This document shows, in pieces, positions 62,609 to 64,000 of a stretch of 64,000 nucleotides of DNA. The position numbers were made by a program, and so were the translations under genes. The notes beneath the pieces were generated by a model. It saw only the letters and a program-made list of their open reading frames with translations, was not told the DNA's origin and did no database searches. Within the stretch, counting starts at the first letter, position 1. Each line of letters starts with the position of its first letter. The DNA is from Vibrio syngnathi (GTDB lineage: Bacteria; Pseudomonadota; Gammaproteobacteria; Enterobacterales; Vibrionaceae), in assembly GCF_002119525.1 (NCBI RefSeq), contig NZ_CP017916.1, positions 1,426,001-1,490,000 of the forward strand, read 5' to 3'.

Positions 62609-63607
62609 ATGCACTACGACGTATTCAATGGAGACGCAGACGGTATTATCGCCTTGTTACAACTGCGATTAAGTGAACCGAGAGAGAGCGTACTCGTGAC
62701 CGGTGTAAAGCGTGATATTAAGTTAGTTTCTCAAGTTGCCAGTCAAATCATAGAGCCTGGCACACCAAATGAGGTCTCTTCCGTTACTGTTCTTGATGTG
62801 TCGATGGAGAAAAACCTGCCAGCATTGCGCTCACTGTTAGATGCCAATATCGATGTGTTTTATTGCGATCACCATCGAACAGGGGACGTACCAATCTCTG
62901 ATCATTTAGAGACTCTGATTGATACAGCGCCAGAGAGCTGCACGAGTTTACTGATTAACCAGAAGCTGAAAGGTGCACACGTAGCCTGGGCAATCGCGGC
63001 GGCCTTTGGTGACAATTTAAAAACAGTGGCCGCACAGCTAGCAGATGAAAATGGATTCGAGCAATCACAAATTGAGTTCTTAGAAGAGCTAGGTACCTTG
63101 GTTAATTACAACGGCTACGGTACATCACTGAGCGATTTGCACTTCACGCCAGTTGAGCTCTACCAAACCCTTTATCAATATCCGAATCCGTTTGATCTTT
63201 TGGATGACACAGACTCGGTGTTTTATCGATTACGAGCGGCTTACCAAAATGACCGCCAGCAACTATCAAACCTTGCCCCTATTTATGAAAGTGCAGTAAC
63301 ACGTGTGTTTGAACTGCCTGGTGAGACTTGGGCAAGGCGTATCAGCGGTGTATTTGGCAATGAGATCGTGAATCAAGATCCAAACCGAGCACAAGCAGTA
63401 TTAACGAAAAACCAAGATGGCGAATCTTATACAGTTAGTCTAAGAGCACCACTATCTAATAGAACGGGCGCAGACGAAATTTGCTCAAGCTTTGTAACTG
63501 GCGGAGGGAGGAAAGCAGCGGCTGGTATTAATCAACTTAGTGAGCTTGATAGAGGGAATTTCATTTCACTGTTGGACGCTTATTATTCGCCGAGTGTTGA
63601 GCGCTAA
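62609..63607 (+). CDS. DHH-family phosphoesterase
   Basis: A 332-residue cytosolic protein. The DHH motifs are visible: NGDADGIIAL near the N-terminus, VLDVSMEKN, and YCDHHRTGD. A C-terminal DHHA1-like block is VTGGGRKAAAGINQL, with Arg where the family usually has His (GGGH). DHH proteins hydrolyse nanoRNA, cyclic dinucleotides, single-stranded DNA ends or polyphosphate. The fit here is to the uncharacterised group rather than to RecJ, NrnA or GdpP. GGAAGAGGAA lies before the ATG. Confidence 0.85.
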   Translation: MHYDVFNGDADGIIALLQLRLSEPRESVLVTGVKRDIKLVSQVASQIIEPGTPNEVSSVTVLDVSMEKNLPALRSLLDANIDVFYCDHHRTGDVPISDHLETLIDTAPESCTSLLINQKLKGAHVAWAIAAAFGDNLKTVAAQLADENGFEQSQIEFLEELGTLVNYNGYGTSLSDLHFTPVELYQTLYQYPNPFDLLDDTDSVFYRLRAAYQNDRQQLSNLAPIYESAVTRVFELPGETWARRISGVFGNEIVNQDPNRAQAVLTKNQDGESYTVSLRAPLSNRTGADEICSSFVTGGGRKAAAGINQLSELDRGNFISLLDAYYSPSVER

Positions 63608-63636
63608 CGAAAATAGTAGCCAGAGTGAATAGGGGA

Positions 63637-63665
63637 AAGAGAGGTCATTTGGCCTCTCTTTTTTG
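63637..63665 (+). terminator. terminator of the DHH gene
   Basis: aagagagg pairs with cctctctt around an 8-base loop, with a run of T after it. Confidence 0.85.
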
Positions 63666-63827
63666 TCTCTCAAGTTATCTAAACCAGGCTTTCAACCCCC
63701 TATTTATCGTCAAAGTCGGCACTGCACATGACATAAGATAAAAATAAGAGTGATTATCAATTGTATTAATTATGAAGAAGTAGCACTATACTTATATTGA
63801 ATTTTCCGCACTCTAAATATCCCAATA

Positions 63828-64000
63828 ATGAATCTTGCCCAAGTTGACCTAAACCTACTCGTCATTCTTAAACACCTTCTTGAAGAGAAGCACGTATCAA
63901 ACACTGCGTTGGCGCTGGATATGAGCCAACCGACGGTGAGTCGTTCGCTACAAAAACTACGAACGGTATTCAACGATGATTTATTGGTACGCGCAGCCTA
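63828..64000 (+). CDS. LysR-family regulator, N-terminal part (runs off the window)
   Basis: 57 residues from ATG 63828 show a LysR helix-turn-helix: MNLAQVDLNLLVILKHLLEE, then TALALDMSQPTVSRSLQKLR and DDLLVRAA. The rest lies beyond the window end. Confidence 0.88.
   Translation, partial: MNLAQVDLNLLVILKHLLEEKHVSNTALALDMSQPTVSRSLQKLRTVFNDDLLVRAA

Overview
The window looks like a chromosomal segment of a marine Vibrio (Vibrionaceae). This rests on the mix of genes: an RlmF with a long basic tail, a YnfM-like transporter with a divergent LysR gene, metA behind a MetJ operator, a second adenylosuccinate synthetase, an HBM-type chemoreceptor, and DUF1415 and DUF3859 proteins. The species cannot be fixed from the sequence alone. 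No ribosomal RNA gene is present.

Left flank (1-17.5 kb): ordinary core or near-core genes. In order they are a partial LysR regulator divergent from an exported metallo-beta-lactamase-fold protein, two small exported proteins (one histidine-rich), a GNAT acetyltransferase, a MazG-type pyrophosphohydrolase, a GAF-GGDEF diguanylate cyclase, DUF1415, an MFS transporter with its LysR gene, a glutaredoxin, a YgjP-like metallopeptidase with RlmF, a TPR lipoprotein, metA with a four-box MetJ operator, a small P-loop kinase-like protein, DUF3859, a PepT-like M20 peptidase, a relic of a GGDEF gene, a small orphan protein and a DUF2726/zinc-ribbon protein.

Genomic island (about 17.5-55.4 kb): it begins in tRNA-Val(GAC) at 17474-17550. 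A P4-type tyrosine integrase follows, and a 15-bp copy of the tRNA 3' end plus a copy of the tRNA terminator lies at 55381-55440. This gives an island of about 37.9 kb. The first 9 kb carries a satellite-type maintenance module: two AlpA regulators, an inovirus Gp2/YfjJ-type replication protein, a protein with a MatP-like C-terminus, an LRAT-fold protein, a frameshifted small tyrosine recombinase beside a hairpin-rich block, two DUF2787-like proteins coupled to a RadC-like protein, and an RNase H-fold protein with altered active-site residues. There are no conjugation or virion genes, so movement would need help.

The rest of the island (25.8-55.2 kb) is a defence island. It holds: (a) a HicA-like small protein overlapping an ankyrin-repeat protein broken by one in-frame stop; (b) a two-helix membrane protein of unknown family; (c) an HNH nuclease; (d) a CapW/BrxR-like WYL regulator divergent from a four-gene SMC-like ATPase / small partner / putative kleisin / Toprim-nuclease operon, which resembles Wadjet or MksBEFG but in the order C-B-A-D; (e) a nine-gene run, hsdR-hsdM-hsdS, an AAA ATPase with a DUF4276 Toprim-like partner, a Septu-like AAA ATPase with an HNH nuclease, and McrB (with an inserted EVE-like modified-base reader) with McrC. 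Set (e) combines a type I restriction-modification system that cuts unmodified DNA, McrBC that cuts modified DNA, and two ATPase-nuclease pairs in one likely transcription unit.

Right flank (55.4-64 kb): a divergent second PurA, a 120-bp tandem repeat array (about 4.4 copies), a LysR regulator, a CDF metal exporter overlapping a MarR regulator, an HBM chemoreceptor, a DHH phosphoesterase and the start of another LysR gene.

The strongest candidate for an undescribed system is the WYL-regulated SMC-like/Toprim operon at 31.8-39.4 kb. The paired ATPase-nuclease genes between hsdS and mcrB come next.
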